DNA of 64,000 nucleotides from Musa acuminata AAA Group (GCF_036884655.1 NC_088335.1:45822501-45886500), one strand, 5' to 3'. Positions 41,795 through 55,453 are shown, numbered from the stretch's first letter. Numbers and translations: made by a program. Notes: generated from the letters alone by a model not told the origin.

Positions 41795-44700
41795 TCAAAG
41801 TTTCTTTGTGATCTCTTCAAGGGCACGGTCATGATATCTCATTCGTTCGATTGCAGCTATAGCATTGTCAAAGTCATGAATTTTGAATGCTTGCTCAAAT
41901 GATCTTGAGCATTTCTCAAATTTTTCTTCTACCTATGTAAGATATGGGAAGCAATTGGTGGTATTTTGTCAACATATCAAGGCATGGAACAGTGAAACAA
42001 TTAGAGTAATATGGGCAGAATAAGATTAACCTGAGTCTGTATCTGATTCAGTGAATGAGAATCATTTGCCTCTTCGACAGCTTCTCGGATGTCCATCATC
42101 TGTCACAGCATAATATGAAAAACATGAAGTTCATTATTATTCGGGAAATAATATCAAAACATGTGGGATTATATATTTTAAGAAGACAGCAGAATACTGC
42201 AAATATGCAAGGTGATTAATGACCCACATCATCCACAAGCTGAGGGATACCAAAGTTGGTGAGACATTCAAATTCCTGAATCTAAGATCTTCAAATGTCA
42301 GGCAAAACCGAAAAGTAATCAGATAATTACCTCAGCAAGCAGATCTGGATCTGTGATTGTCTTCTCTTCATCAACATGTACACCCTCCAGTTTCAACTGT
42401 CAAAGGATAACAGAGAACGGATATTAATCACAATAAACTCGACTTTTGTTTTTTCCAGTCCATTTCAAGCAACAACTACTAATATACACTAATAAAGTGG
42501 CTGTGATTAATAGTCAATATTGATGCAATAAGACAAGAAAATAAAAGAGATAGGACATCAAACCAAAAAGAAAACATCAGAATATATATAATATATAGTT
42601 TATAAACAATTCTCATTCATTTGCAGGATTACTGGCGCAATTCAATATGCTCAAAGTCCAGTCAGTTTATTTCACATATTAGAAAGGTTTACAAAATATG
42701 GGAAATAAGAGGGCCACATAAAAATTAGTGCTGCTATAAATCCACAAGAGAAGCAAATTTTATCTTCCATCATTAATTCCAAGAAAAAAAACTAATATTG
42801 AAGTATAAATACCTATACAACAAGGATTCTGCAGACTGGAATCCTTGCTAACCGGCACTATCTATAGCAAATAAGCACAGTAACTTGTACTCTCAAGCTA
42901 TTTGCCTCCGTCACCATCTATAATTCCAAAATGTGATCTTTCACCATTTTGGACAATAACTCAGTAGTGAAAGAGTTTAATTGGCTTTTAACTTATGAAA
43001 TGATGAGGAAATCAAATAATTACTGGAAAATATAAGTTTTAGCTGCCAGATACTAACAAAGGAACCAGAAATATGCCACTTCAAAAACAAAGAGAAGTTC
43101 ATTAAAATATTGATTATCTACTACAAGATAATTATCTAAAAAATTACCAGCAAAGGTCGTCGCATAAAGGTTAGCAACAAACTTACCAGGTATATTGCCC
43201 TCAGTAGGGGTTTGCTTAGAGTCCGATATGCATCAATTACTCGAGCAGACTGTTCAGCCGCAAACATCTTTTCCTTCTAAATCATGTATACCAATAGATT
43301 TAGAACTAATTAAAGAATTACGTACAAACTATAAAATATGCAGGCAAGTTTAAATTCTAAAGTTTCGAAACATATCCTCCGACCTCAGATTTTGAATGCA
43401 CTAGGTCAGGATGCAATTTCTTTTGCCAATCTTTATACTTCCCTTCTAGATTACCATCCTTTATTTCATATTTTCTTTCCCTGCATTAAGTGAAGAATGT
43501 AGGACTTTACCATTCATTGTTATAAAGGGAAAGTTCCAATTAGCTTCTTAAAAAAATCTAAAAGAGATGCTTGCATTAACTTACAGGTCAAAACACTCCT
43601 ATTACAACCACAATATCTCAGATGATTGCTACTTTTAGGAAAAAATCGATACAATCAAAATCATGATAATCATTTTATGCCTGATAAAAGCCACGCACCA
43701 AGACATACTAAATAAACTGATGTTAGAGACTCTTCATCACATAACAAATGCACATCCAAAACAAGAATCGGATTAGAACTTATTAGTAATACTAGTATCA
43801 GAGGAATGTCAAGAACATAAAATTTGCTTGATTAGGTTTCTATACCGAAATACCAAAACGACTTTAAAGTCATATACCGCTACCCTAGACTGTCTGTCAT
43901 TTTGGTCTAGACACTTGATCAAGCTCGTTGTACCGCACGATACGATACAATACGAGTGGTATATACGTCTAATAGGTGACTGACACGTGGACCAGTTCAA
44001 AGGGTTTTCAAACCCTTTCCTCCCTGCTCTTTCAACATGTTTCACTCTCTCAAACTCATTCTCACTCACATCTTTCTCATTATCATATTTTTCACTCCCT
44101 TAAACTCAATATAAGCTATGATTTGTGGATTGGATCAATTTTGGAAGGCTCATTTGGGAGGAATGGATCGAAGCAACGGGGAATCAAGATGATCCTTTAC
44201 TTAATAAAGCGGGAGATCCGTCATATCCTCGCGTTTTATCACTAAGGCACTAGAATAAGAGGAACAAAATCGCCAGCAGAAGGAAGATCCCCTTGTCAAA
44301 ACATGATGGAAGGTGTCAAACAACCTCAAGTCAAACTACTCAGGGTCATGATACCCAACCGTCACAATCGTTCGCCTAACATGCAAAGACAAATGGGAAG
44401 GTAGTAGTATCAGTCACACCATTAGAAAAAATCAAATTGGATGACGAGACACTTTCTCAATAACATTCAGCAAACCTGCTCGATTCGTAGACATAGCAAT
44501 GCCATAGACAGCAATGCCTCGACCGATAATGGCAACAACGTCAGGGAGTCGATGGTTCCACCTACTCAATTTCAAGGTGATGCATGGACCGAAGAGTAGT
44601 ATTTTACGTATACCACCTAAGATTCAAATCATGGAGCTAAACAAGGTACTGATCAGGTTTATATATAAAAGGAGAAGGAGAAGGCAGTCGACGATTTTGA

Positions 44701-47175
44701 ACAGATGCGACAGAACTTATACAACGTAGACACAAAGTGGAGCTCATCATATTCCCAACCATCATATTATAAAAGATATTACGACTAATAATAGTACGGT
44801 GATATTGGTCACTCTTTTACAAGCAGTAGTACAGTGATCGATCTTCTAATACAAAACAGTAGGTCAGTGACGAAAGTAGAAGTTTCGACGTTCTCCAACC
44901 TCCGCACTGATACATGCCACAATCATACTTGCCTCAGGAACCGCCTCGAGCACATGTGGTTCGCAACGATCAGGCTACAACCATCACCATATTGATGCAC
45001 CAATAATATACGGTGTATTATTATACAATATCGTGGGAGAAATTTCAGGATTAGGTCTGACTAACATGCCATATTGATATATGAATATACAGGATCGAGG
45101 ACCCCAATCCATCGCCTATGGAGCCCCGTCGTTCTTTTCGATGGTAGAACCAGAAGGCAGATATATTCATCAATCAATCCATTTATTACTTGATTCATTT
45201 GAATCTTAAAGCTTAACTAGTAATCTATCAATTTAAATCATATCTTTATAGATAATTCAATATCAATGGAACGATGGTTCGGAACATACCACAACGCTGC
45301 CCCTCAAAGTCTGAAAAAGATATATGTTGCAATTCCTTCCTAATTTAGAAGATTTTTGATGAAATTATACTAAACTTACATTTAGTTCCAAATAAAAAAC
45401 CTTAATATAAGTTTTTTCCTATTTTGCAAGTATTTTTGGAGGTTTTTTGGCTTTTTTCTATGTCGTCGACACACCCCACCGTACAGATACTCAACACACT
45501 AGTATGGGGCGGCACAGCAATCAACCGACACGTCAGCTCAGATCAAGAAGCCGAACATTGCACTTGACAATCTATTTTTTAAATGCCAGATTGCAATCTT
45601 TTTGGGTAATTGTCCAAGACAAGCTTGAGATTTCTCTAACAAGAATAGAAGATTGGAACCAAGAAGCTCAGATTTAGAGAGCGTGGATCTTGAAGACAAG
45701 TCTGCCAAATCCTTAAGGGCAATCACTGCAAACATCCTCTGAATGATTTGTAAAAACAGAAATGAAAGCTTGCATCAGAACTGCTTTATACAACCCTCTA
45801 CATTGTGGCTAGAAGTTCAAGCCTTATCCTCTAAGCAATCAACCAAAGCCACCAATTCTGAGGAGATAGGGGATTGAATTCTCAGATCAATAATAATGAT
45901 ATTAATGAGGCAAGTTATTCTTTAGACTATGATGGATCTATTTCTAAGTCTGCTGAAGCTGCAGAAGCTGGGTACATCATCATGGATGATCAAGGAAAGG
46001 TGGTAGCTGCCGGGAACCAAACTCACAAGGTTAAAAACCCGCTGCTCATTGAATGGTGGGATCACTCAAAAGAGCAAAGGAGGAAGAAATACACATGTGG
46101 GTGCAAACAGATGCACAGACTCACTAACTTACTCAATAGAAGGGAAGGGATGTAACAACTGTTTTGAACTGGGAACCGAGACTAGTTTTTTAATATGGTC
46201 TTGTATCCCTAGATTAGATAACCTTTTTACCCACAAGCTTGCAAAAATCGCAAAACTTAGTGGGAATTCTCACAACAGGGTCACACAACTGACCTTTGTG
46301 ATGTTACTGTTGTTACATGGTTAAATCACAGTTACTTATTTTCAGAAATAATGCAGGAACACCACACAGTAAAAAAACACACCATCCTGAAAGTTAAGAA
46401 ACCAATATCAGCTTGTATTTTACACATAAAATTTGCATAGCAAGAGTTCCTGAATGCAGTAAAAAAGACAATAGATGTACCAAAAAGTAGTTAATTTTTG
46501 CAAAGGATAACAAAAATCAGATAATGAGGGAAAAAATTACAAAGAAAGACTCGCCATAGAATTATATTGTTTCCCTTGACCCAATTGAATGATTTATTGG
46601 TGCAAAGAGCTTGTTGAGATGTAAACATCAATAAATATCGAACTAGTTATTTTGCATTAATCAACAAAGGAAATTCAACACTCACTGCAGCCAACAACTG
46701 TCATCTGAAAAACTACACGCTCTATCTGGAAGAAGTTATATGCCAAGAGCACTTACAGCCCAAATATCTGGAAGAAGTCAATTGATTGGTCCACAGGCTG
46801 CACGCTTCCACACAATCCACAAGCCAAGAATGGTCCAGGCGATACTGCAGCTCCACCACAGTTCCAGCACCTGGGTAATTCTCCACTACCGGCCTCTGAT
46901 GAGCAGAGAAATCGATTCGATACTCTAACTTCTGGAAAGTCATGATGACCAAGGCCTCGGCAATTGCTAGCACGATCAAATCGCTTTACAGGAATGCTGA
47001 AAGATCGAGTATTTATGCAGAAATTTGAAAGGATTCGAGGGTGGAGATGGAGATCTTCATGTACAAGACTTGAGGCGGAGAGCCACAGGCCTCGTTTGGC
47101 TGTGTTCTCATAAACCAGCTCTTTGAGACTTGTTCTCAACAGTGAAAACAGAGAACAATTCTTGCTTCTTCTCAT
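41795..47175 (-). CDS. HSCB: Iron-sulfur cluster co-chaperone HscB (Jac1-type J-protein), 292 aa
   Basis: Six minus-strand exons, 47175-46757, 43480-43384, 43276-43187, 42396-42331, 42099-42031 and 41932-41795, join in frame (879 nt). HSCB delivers the scaffold ISU carrying an Fe-S cluster to a mitochondrial Hsp70. The N-terminus MRRSKNCSLFSLLRTSLKEL is basic and Ser/Leu-rich, as expected for mitochondrial import. Exon 1 ends with a zinc-type tetracysteine (C103, C106, C119, C122: CWNCGG...CGLCG) as in eukaryotic HSCB, then FFQIFGLERKYEI opens the J-domain. HPD is at 163-165 (KKLHPDLVHSKSE). The C-terminal three-helix ISU-binding domain includes MMDIREAVEEAND and ends ERMRYHDRALEEITKKL. At 292 aa it is longer than the Arabidopsis protein (about 250), mostly in the presequence. 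A 26-residue longer start at 47253 is possible. Intron 1 (3.3 kb) holds mobile-element debris. Confidence 0.94.
43830..45540 (-). mobile_element. Reverse-oriented relative of the 1.93-kb GGTACCG-family element, in HSCB intron 1
   Basis: The reverse complement of about 44000-45140 matches 18860-19360 in pieces: GACGGGRCTCCAYWGGCGAT (near 18870 and 45128), TATTGGTGYATCAATATGGT (near 18994 and 44997) and GGAGGAAAGGGTTT (near 19351 and 44010). It is about 600 bp longer between these anchors. GGTACC-like words near 43845-43970 and 45470-45535 mark the ends, but the exact ends and target duplication are not resolved. No transposase was recognised. Confidence 0.6.
45560..46250 (+). pseudogene. Fragment resembling a non-LTR retrotransposon (LINE) RNase H domain
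   Basis: The 93-aa frame 45874-46155 encodes SLDYDGSISKSAEAAEAGYI followed by IMDDQGKVVAAG and PLLIEWW. The pattern DxDGS...AGxxxxDxxGxxxxAG...xxE is that of the RNase H-like domain at the end of plant LINE polyproteins. Just upstream, another frame reads ICKNRNESLHQN, like the W-KNRN linker of such elements. The reading frame is broken on both sides, so this is a decayed remnant inside HSCB intron 1. The call rests on motif memory only. Confidence 0.45.
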
Positions 47176-47409
47176 AATCAGAAATACGTTGAGACAGTTG
47201 TTTACCAGAAATTGTCTCCTGAGTACAGAAAACACAGAGAGAATGTTCAACACTTTGTACTAACTCCAACATACAGGGCATACATCATATAGATTAGGTC
47301 TAAAAGAGATGATAAGAATGACGTCGATACATTTTTCATAACATTTTTGCAGATTTTTCATTCTTGTCCGGGTCAACTAAAAAACCTTTAATCATGTGGC
47401 AAAAACATG

Positions 47410-47660
47410 ATATAGAAATCACCGGTACGTACCGGTGACTCGTAAGAGGAAGGAGAAGGGGAAGGGGCAGCGAAGGAAGAAGAGGAGGAAGAGGAAGAAG
47501 AAGCGGAGGCGGTGGAGGAAGATGAAGGAGTAGGAAGCGTATCCGTCGATGACGCACGGCGAGCAGCGGGCGGGCAGCGGCAGCAGGCGGCGAAACGAAA
47601 GAGGGCTCGCGTCTGGGCGGGGGGGTATTCGCGAGCCCTAGTCTTAATCAATTATGACCG
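47410..47660 (+). mobile_element. Truncated GGTACCG-family element with purine-rich core and palindrome
   Basis: It starts with CACCGGTACGTACCGGTGA, then a GA-rich core (47448-47540), then a GC-rich part ending in an inverted repeat AGGGCTCGCG...CGCGAGCCCT (47602-47611 and 47630-47639). The order matches the element at 7838, but the right-hand GTACCGCCC part is missing. It lies about 0.24 kb upstream of the HSCB start codon and could affect its promoter. Confidence 0.6.
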
Positions 47661-49171
47661 TGATACGCTGTAAAGTTCTACTATATATATATTCCCAAGT
47701 CCATCGTCAATAATTTTGGACGAATTCTTGCAAAGAAGTTATTTGATTTTAGATTTATTTACGTGAAAATATCATTTTATTTTTAATATATTTATTAACA
47801 AAAATTTATCGGATCTATCGTTGTCATCGTCTTGTACCTTCGCTCACAACCATCGAATCACTACTTGACGACATAGCCCACAACCCTCTAAATACAATCG
47901 AACCACTCCTGCTTAGACAGATCATCCCCACAACCCTCTAAATAAAATCGAACCACCCTTCCTTGGACAGGTCATCCCCCTCCGTCACCTATTTGATTCA
48001 TGTTAGATTCATCGTTGCCTCTGCGTGCACATGGACGATGCAAGGGCAATCGATGGGCAATACAGGGCGATAAGCCTAGCAGGGCAAGGGTAAAGATAAA
48101 ATGATCACTTAAAGAAAAATACATGTCTTGTCAAAAAAAATTTAAATTTATAAGCTTTTTTTTCAAAAATTCACCCAATAACTATTAAGAATGCCAATTA
48201 ATATATTAGAAAAATGAAAATTCTCTATTAAGTTCAAATCATGTGATAATATTATATAAATTCTAAGTTCAAAATAATCAAAAATAAGAAGAAATCAATT
48301 CAAATGTTTTGAAATCACCATTATTTATCAGATACATAACGTATATAAATTAGGATTCCTTTTCTTTCTTAGATTTTTAATCCTAATAATAGTAGTCATA
48401 CAAGTCGTTTAAATTTAATTACGATTCTTGTGAATAGTTTAAATCTAATTAGAAGTCTAAAAATCTTACCCATCCTAACGAGATAGCATACATGAAATTA
48501 TATGAATGTGATGAGGATTACTTGACATTTGGTTGTCACTAAGCCATTTTCTTTTTGTGCAAATTCTTGGGGAGCTTCTTTTCTTGTACATGTTTCACGG
48601 AAACGTGTGCTTAACGTGGTTTGCATTTAGAAGACAGCAGGTTTTGGATCTGCAACTCCTATTGTTGATTCCTGAAGTCACTGCTGATAACATTTAGTCT
48701 GGAAATGTGGAAGCACTGCTCGCGTCTCTTCATTTTTACTATAGAAAATTGGTAGCTCCATGATCAGCTTCCCTTCATTTTTGCCTTCCATGTTCTGGAA
48801 ATGTCGACTTGTTTATTATAATGACTGTTTCTACCCTCGCACTCTAGATTGTGACATGGGAAGATGTTCACGTTGCAGCAGGTTCTCCATTCATTGGGAC
48901 CGAGAACTTAACAACAATCAACAAACTAATGGCATGACTATTGCTGTTCATAGTGCAATCCAAGTAGAAAATAGCATAGTTGATCATTTTGCTTGCAATG
49001 GAGAGAGAAGAGAAAAAAAATTTAAGACATATCAATAATCCAAGTCCGGGAGCAACTTAGCTCGACAATTTGCTGTAAAGTAACATGAATAAAAGATGTC
49101 TATGACCCAATTTTTGCTGTTTCCAAAGAATAAGCTTGCAGACCTACCAGTTCAGGTTGATTCAGGGCACC
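47661..49171. other. Intergenic: HSCB promoter side to DnaJ 3' end
   Basis: AT-rich DNA of 1.5 kb. An imperfect direct repeat of about 60 bp near 47880-47960 shares CACAACCCTCTAAATA and CCTTGGACAG/GCTTAGACAG. No gene or complete element was recognised. The last stretch is probably the DnaJ 3'UTR. Confidence 0.55.
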
Positions 49172-51526
49172 TTACTGCTGTGCGCACTGCACTCTTTGGG
49201 CACCGCCATGAACATCGTCGTCCTCCTCATAAGCCTCCTGAGCTTGAGCCTGCTTCCTCCGCATCTCCTCTTCAATGTTAACATCATGTAATGTGGTTTC
49301 CTCGCATTCATCCAGCTCCATGTCTGTCATCTGAGTTGCAAGCCTTGGTGGGAGTACAGTTTCAAGAGCCTTACACTGATCTAGTGTCAGTGACTCGGGG
49401 AAATCCACGGTAAAGTGGATGTAGAGCTTCCCCCTCATGAAGGGCCTCTGGTACATTGGCATGCCCTCATCGTTGATTGCCTTAAATTGATCTGTGTCAG
49501 CAGAAAGAAGCTCATTTATAATCCAAGATCAATATGATGTTTCACTAGACAAAGGGTGAAGAGTAGTGATTTCAAATAAGACTGCCTGCCCCGATGAGCC
49601 TTACCGGGTTTAACAACTTCACCAGGGTTTGATTTAATAAGTAGCTGTCTATTATCCAGGTGGGTCAAAACATACTGGAAGCCACAGAGAGCCTCAGAGA
49701 GGGACAATGTGTGCTCAAAGAAGAGATCGTCACCCTTTCTCTTGAACTTGGAATGATCTTTCAGCTGGAGAACAAACACAATGTCTCCTGTGACAGTATC
49801 CGGCTGCAAGCATTCACCCGTTTAAACCATAAGAGACAAAGATTTGCTTAAACAAATAAAGCTCCAGCTATAACATGTATTAAATAATTCTACACAACAG
49901 GAGAAAAATGTTCTAACGAAAGCAAAGAGATAAAAGAACATACTGCTTCATCAGCCTCGCCAGGGAAGGTAATCTTTTGACCATTTTGCATTCCCTTCTC
50001 AACTACAACCTCCAGCACTTTCTTCTCTGGGACAACTTTCTCACCTTTGCATTGCGGGCAGCGATCCTTCTCATTGATAGTCTCCCCGGTACCCCTGCAC
50101 TCATTGCATGGTTGCTGCATCTGCTGAATCATGCCAGGCCCAATCTGACGAATAGTGACCCTCATACCAGAACCCTGACAACCAGAGCACTTCATTGAAG
50201 CACCGGATTTTGAACCCTTGCTGCATAAGTGTAACAAAAAATGAGAACAATTATCCGAATCTTGGAAACTCATGTTCTGGGTATGAAAGGTAACTCACCC
50301 TTTGCACTTCTGGCAGATGACATTTCGTGACAGTGAAAGTTTCTTGGAAGTTCCATTGTAAAGGTCTTCCAAAGACACCTTCAGAGGATGGATCACATCC
50401 TCCCCTCTCCTCTGCCTTCGACCCCTGCTGCTTCCTCCTCCTCCTGTTACAAAAAACATGACAGCAAAAAGTTCATAGAGCATCTCAAACATAAGCAAAC
50501 CACAATTTTTTGATATCAGAAGACAACAGTACATCATAGACAATTACATCAATGAACGAGCAGCTGACTGCTTACCTCCAAAGGGGCCCCCACCAAAGAA
50601 AGATGAGAATATATCAAATGGGTCATGGCCACCTCCACCACCCATTCCCTCCTTGAGGGCATCTTCACCATATTGATCATAGATCTCACGCTTCTCAGGA
50701 TCACTCAGAACTTCATAAGCCTGAGCTAACTCCTTGAACTGAAAGCAAGAAACTGAATTGTAATCTCATTCTTGAAAGGAACAATGCGAGGTGGACTAAC
50801 CACATATAACAACACACATAAGCAACAACAGCAAGCATGCAATAAAAACCGCAGGAAGATAGGCGAGAACTTTCGCTACAGCATGTTGATCCCCACGAGA
50901 AATAGAACATTTAATGCCACCTCATGATGCCAATAGGCAGCTCATCGCAGTAAGCTATGCTCTGACCTTCATGCATATAATAATAAATAAACAACCTTTG
51001 CATATTTCCTAAACCATTAATTGTTTGCTTGTTTCTGGGATCAATAAGTATTACCATCCCACTGCAAGATTTTAGCTGCTAAATATATGCTGTAAAAAAG
51101 CAATACAATAATCTAATTCAGAACATAGCAGCATTTAAAGTTAAATCCAAAAAGATCTACACGTCAGATTAGCCACCAAGATCTCTAGTATTAGTATCTA
51201 GCAAATAAATCAAAGACAGTAACAGATCAATCGAATTTAAGAGACACTCCTCCCATAAGTGTGGGAAAAAACGATCTTTTCAGAAGCAGATCTAATTTAC
51301 GAACAAACAGGGATCGGATCTTAAGAGAACAAGATAAAACAAATCGAGCATATGAGAAACAGGGATCTATCTATACCTTCTCGGGGTCCCCGCCCTTGTC
51401 GGGGTGATTCTTGATGGCAGCCTTCCGGTAGGCCTTCTTCAGATCATCCTGCGACGCGCTCTTGGGCACCCCCAGGATCTCGTAGTACCGCGTGTTGTCG
51501 CTCTTCTTCGGCGCCCTCCCGAACAT
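49172..51526 (-). CDS. Type I DnaJ/Hsp40 co-chaperone with C-terminal CaaX box, 417 aa
   Basis: Six minus-strand exons, 51526-51377, 50738-50576, 50443-50299, 50220-49944, 49803-49605 and 49491-49172, join in frame (1254 nt, 417 aa, the usual length of plant DnaJ homologs 2/3). It is a cytosolic co-chaperone that stimulates Hsp70 ATPase and hands over unfolded proteins. Seen in order: J-domain (about 12-76) with HPD at 41-43; a Gly/Phe-rich linker (about 82-108); a zinc-finger region with four CxxCxG units ([30 protein letters not shown]); the substrate-binding C-terminal domains (for example [18 protein letters not shown]); an acidic tail; and the terminal CAQQ. CAQQ fits farnesylation, known for plant members of this family. 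The start [20 protein letters not shown] is the family's usual one. It is unrelated in domain plan to HSCB next door apart from the J-domain. Confidence 0.97.
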
Positions 51527-53599
51527 CTCCGCGGCCTAACCCTAACCCGATCGATCACCAAATCCGACAAGAAAAACCACCCAACCCAGCGATTCAAACC
51601 CCAGAGGCCTCCCGATCGCCGCCTCGATCGATGAACCGGAGAGGATGAAACCCTAATTAGCGTGCGCAGGGAACGCGATCCGGGGACTCGGCGGACTAGC
51701 GGTCAAGCGTAGGTGTCTCGGAATAACAAAATTGGGCGGAAAAGGCCGAAGTTTATAGAGAAGGGGAGGTCGAGAAAACGAGTCTGCCAGCGAACGTGGA
51801 CCGTTAGATCGGAGTCGACGGACCTGATGAATGTGGGAAGCCGTCAAACTTGACCTAGGAACCTACCTAATGGCATGCGCACCTGGCGAACACGTGGACT
51901 ACGTGGGATTCATGTTCTTTCATCAGATCCGACCCGAAACATATGGTTCAGTATTTGGATCCGCATCCGGATGTTACTGACTTGGGTGGATTAGGTGAAT
52001 CCAACCTGACAATAACATATTAATACCGATGAAGGGGATTGAGTTGTGATTGCACAAACCCGATAATATATTTATGATATATATAAATATTTGTATATAT
52101 GATTATTTAATGTCATATTGATCATAGACCGGTAATATGAAATCACTTACTGCATGTTGTAAGCCTTCTTCTCTACTCTCGTGCACGTTTAAACGCATAG
52201 AACGCAACCTCGGTATATTGTTTGTCTTTTGTGTGTATGAGCAAGTAAAAGCTGACTAACTTCTATCAACTTTGAGTCACAAAATCACAACAAAATGAAG
52301 GAACACCACCGAAAATTATAAATGGGGTGTTCTTTTAGTATGTAGGTGACATTTGAGAAGTATTTTCTAGTGTCTAAAAGAAGAAAATTGTCTTTGTATA
52401 AAATTGATGATAGTTAATTAACACTTGACAATTTAATAAAATTATCAATTATAAAATAATCATCCATTAAATACAAGTAACTATAAAAAGACCCTAAATA
52501 GACATGTCTTTTTATTCCTTTTTTTTTCTTGACTATACTAGTTTGAAGGGATCTTTGTTGTACTTGTTACTATCCAATTTTATAGGTTTTATATCTCCCG
52601 TCACGATAAGTTTTTTTTATGCTGGTCAAATTTTTTATATTTTTTTAATTCATGTGTCTCAAGCATATTTTGTCTCGTGTCTTTTGTTGTAGTAGGTTTC
52701 TTTTGACGTGAGTCGTATTTTTTGCACATCGATCACTTTTGTACTCTCCGAGATGGACTTCACTTATCGATCATTTTTGCACTCTTTGAAGTACCCCTTC
52801 ATTAATTAATAACCCTTCAGGTTTAACCCAAAGGGACACTTATCTTTAATGTGAGAGAAGAGAGATTGATCCCCTCCCTATAAATCCCCCCTTAACCATA
52901 AGGGTGATGCTCATTCTTCCAATTAAGCCTTCAAGGCCCTCCTTAGGAGCCTTCTCTACTTAACCTATGTTCTCTTTTACAAGGCGAGTCAATTCTTGAG
53001 TGTCACATCCTACCACGTGTCAACTCTGCAATACCTCAGCCTTCTAATATTTTATTCTTTTATCTCTACTGGTTGGGATATCTTTTCTTTCTCGCACAAA
53101 CTCCTCTCGATCTTACGATTGCCAAATGGTCAGGGAGGTTGATGCTCTATCCTTGGACAACCCAAGGGCAAAGGAGATTGATGAAGATCCACTCAAGGCA
53201 AAGTATCCCAAGGTAGAGATTGAGGAAGATGCGATCATTGATTACCCCGACGATCAAAATGTTCTGATAGCACCCGAAGTACCTTTTAATGATAGTCTTG
53301 ACTTGCCACCTCCCCCTAATACCTAGCTTGTTATCTCGTAATGCATTAGTCTCTATTTAGTCATCAAGTCTATCTATCCGATTTAGTTATTGTGTCTTTT
53401 GCTTATTGCATCGTCAAATTTGTTCATTTGACTAATCTTCTAATTAGGTAGGTGGAGGCCTAATGTAGACATTTGACTGAGTTAATGTAGTTCATTTAAG
53501 GTAATAAATTTTTTTTTCCTCAACTTGTAATACCCACATCTTGAAAAAAATATATATTTTTTTACAATTGATGCCAAAGATATGGTAGATCAATGCTCG
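51527..53599. other. DnaJ promoter side and repeat-derived spacer
   Basis: The first about 350 bp above 51526 are GC-rich and hold the presumed DnaJ 5'UTR and promoter. From about 52000 the DNA is AT-rich. A 66-aa plus-strand frame at 53126-53326 (MVREVDALSLDNPRAKEIDE..., acidic, ending in a Pro run) is preceded by a CCTATAAAT box near 52878. I do not recognise the peptide. It may belong to a retrotransposon leader. No 3' LTR matching the gypsy LTR at 60640 was found here. Confidence 0.4.
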
Positions 53600-55453
53600 A
53601 CACTTAGGGCATAGTCACCCCGACCATATCCCAAAGGACGTCTCAAGGGTAAAACTTTTTTAAATTCATAATATATCATATTCTCAATAACACTACTCTT
53701 TTTGTTGTCTCGAGGTGATAGGTTTCATTTCAGGCGACCATGATGACTTAACATGACCCTTCCCAATTTGGCATTAATTTATTCTGGGATCTAGTTGGGT
53801 TGCTAACTTTAACTTTCAAAAGTACCAAGTTTCCTAGTTTAACTCCCTGAGGCCGATCACGTCAGTTAGATAATTTGGCTACCACTTTTTTATATCTCAA
53901 TGCCCCTATATATGTTTCTGATCTAACCTTGCTGATTAGGTTGAGTCCGGCTCAAAGTCCTTTTTTGAATAGTTCCTCATTAAAATTCATAACCCAAGGT
54001 GTTGAAAAGACTATCTCGGGTGCCATGATATGCCTTAGTGTTGAAAACTAAGCTAAATGATGAACCTCCTAACCAGTCTTAGGTGCCGTCCAGGATGCCC
54101 ATAAGATACTCGGTAGCTTATCCACCCAAGTACATTTTGCTCCAATAACCTATTTCTTTAATCCTTCAAGAATGTCTCGGTTGATGACCTCGTCGAGACA
54201 ATTGGTCTGAGGATGTGCCACTGAGTTGAACCTTAGTAAACTCCATATACTTGATAGAATTTCTTGAATTTCATATTGTTAAATTAAGTTTCATTGTCGC
54301 TGATGATGACTCTCAGAATTTTGAAGCGGGTGATGATATTATTCCATATGAGTCCCTCAACCTATTTCTCGGTGATCGATACCAATAGCTCAGCCTCGAC
54401 CCACTTTGTAAAATAGTCAACTCCAATGATGAGAAACCTTTGTTAACCTAAAGCTAGTGAAAATAGTTTAAGGATATCCATACCCCACTAGGCGAAGGGC
54501 TATCTGTAATCAATCAAACTCAAAAGGACTACTGATTAATGTTGTATCCATGTAAACCTCTAGAACCTATTGCATATTTAGGCATATGCTATTTTCATTG
54601 TATCCTTACACAACATCAATAAGTAGAACCCTTGCCGAAGTATTTTGAATGTGAGGGTTCATCCATCGATGTGCTCATCGTAGATACCCACATGTACCTC
54701 AATAAGCACCTTCTCGGTCTTTTGGGGTGTTAGGAATATGAGAAATGATTGACTAAAAAACCCACAATATAGTTAATCGTTAATTATGCAATATCATGCT
54801 TGATAATGCTCGACTCTTCAAGCTAATGTAGGGTCCGTCGAAAGAGTTCTATCTTTTTTGTAACATAATATCTCATCCATCCAACTTGGCTCTTCCTCGA
54901 ATGTAATCATGTTGTGATTCTCAATGGTTTGTGTGGCAATATCTCGACTAATAGTCCGCCATCCTTCGAGGCCCGAGTCGATGCTATTCTAGCAAGTTTA
55001 TCAGCCTAAGCATTCTCTTCACTAGGGACATGTAAACACATTTAAATCGAGAGAAGTTGTAGGTTAATTTCTGCACCTCGATGATGTACTTTGCCATAGT
55101 TACATCTTGGGCCTTGTAGTACCCCCTCACTTGGTTCACAACTAATTGTGAGTCGATGAACACCATCGGGTCCTAAACTTGAAGCTCTCAAGCGAGCCAA
55201 AGCCTCAAGAGAAGTGCCTTATACTAAGGTTTCATTATTGAATATTTTAAACCTGAATTAGAGAGCTTGCTCATACACATTTTTGTTCGAGCCTTTTAAG
55301 ACAAGTCTGACACCACATATATCTAAGGTAGTGGAACCATCCATGAATAGTATCCATGTGGGTGGGGTGTGCTTGTCAACCTCAAACGAATGAGAAATTA
55401 GTTCTAAGATAAAGTTTGTTAGTACTTAAGCCTTTATGGTAGTTCTTGTAACA

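Noticed and set aside
43815..46436. 13-bp direct repeat ACATAAAATTTGC bounding most HSCB intron insertions
   Set aside because: It is AT-rich and could occur by chance over this distance. No poly-A or terminal structure coincides with it, so it was not called a target duplication.
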